DNA from: Candidatus Sulfopaludibacter sp. SbA3
Lineage (GTDB): Bacteria; Pseudomonadota; Alphaproteobacteria; Caulobacterales; Hyphomonadaceae
Length of the DNA: 33,776 nt
NCBI GenBank assembly: GCA_945913285.1
Contig: CAMEDD010000011.1
Location: forward strand, 32,001-65,776
Direction: 5' to 3'
The notes under the pieces were generated by a model. It was given only the letters and a program-made list of their open reading frames with translations. It searched no databases and was not told the origin of the DNA. The position numbers and the translations under genes were made by a program. Positions 33,461 through 33,776 of the stretch are shown here, one piece after another (position 1 is the stretch's first letter; the number at the start of each line of letters is the position of its first letter).

Positions 33461-33776
<316 letters not shown>

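Overview
The window is chromosomal DNA of a GC-rich alphaproteobacterium. The 16S rRNA start at the right end, the TonB-dependent receptor style, tandem PilZ and PAS_5-type proteins and the alphaproteobacterial boxA support this. A Hyphomonas/Caulobacterales-like host is my inference, since only about 316 bases of 16S are visible. Genes are densely packed on both strands. I see no phage, insertion sequence, plasmid or CRISPR array.

Layout. 1-3.4 kb: the 3' end of a biotin-dependent propionyl-CoA carboxylase gene, three DUF805-type small membrane proteins in a row, and lipB facing them. 3.4-7.8 kb: tRNA-Leu(GAG) with a recognisable promoter, gltX, a lipoprotein gene and nadE. 7.9-8.4 kb: the frameshifted, truncated remains of a patatin-like phospholipase. 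8.4-13.4 kb: divergent parE and lon, with a sigma-32-like promoter for lon. 13.5-16.7 kb: tRNA-Val(TAC), a degenerate histidine-kinase-like membrane protein ending beside the tRNA, an FAD oxidoreductase, and a DUF937 gene split by an in-frame TAG. 16.8-22.6 kb: a leftward group of lipid-related genes (thiolase-like protein, unknown 462-aa membrane protein, gpsA, dienoyl-CoA isomerase-like protein) plus an exported alpha/beta hydrolase. 22.7-25.6 kb: phoH with an attenuator-like leader, a gamma-class carbonic anhydrase, and a coupled PilZ/GYF_2 pair. 25.7-32.8 kb: GMC oxidoreductase, PAS_5 protein, TonB-dependent receptor, DUF4345 protein, rhomboid protease and CBS-pair protein. 32.8 kb to the end: the rRNA operon promoter, antitermination leader and start of 16S.

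Metabolic links are loose: propionyl-CoA carboxylase, the thiolase-like protein, dienoyl-CoA isomerase, gpsA, lipB and the GMC oxidoreductase fit a lipid-using heterotroph. lon and parE are housekeeping genes. The coupled PilZ/GYF_2 pair suggests a c-di-GMP output.

The most unusual items are: (1) the phoH leader, where an intrinsic terminator sits just before the phoH ribosome binding site, inside a proline-rich upstream reading frame that overlaps the phoH start; (2) the kinase-like protein with Ser in place of the phosphorylated His and no ATPase domain; (3) the TAG-interrupted DUF937 gene; (4) a perfect GNRA-capped hairpin at codons 8-14 of the TonB receptor that reads as a terminator on the antisense strand. 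No complete new defence or mobile system is evident.
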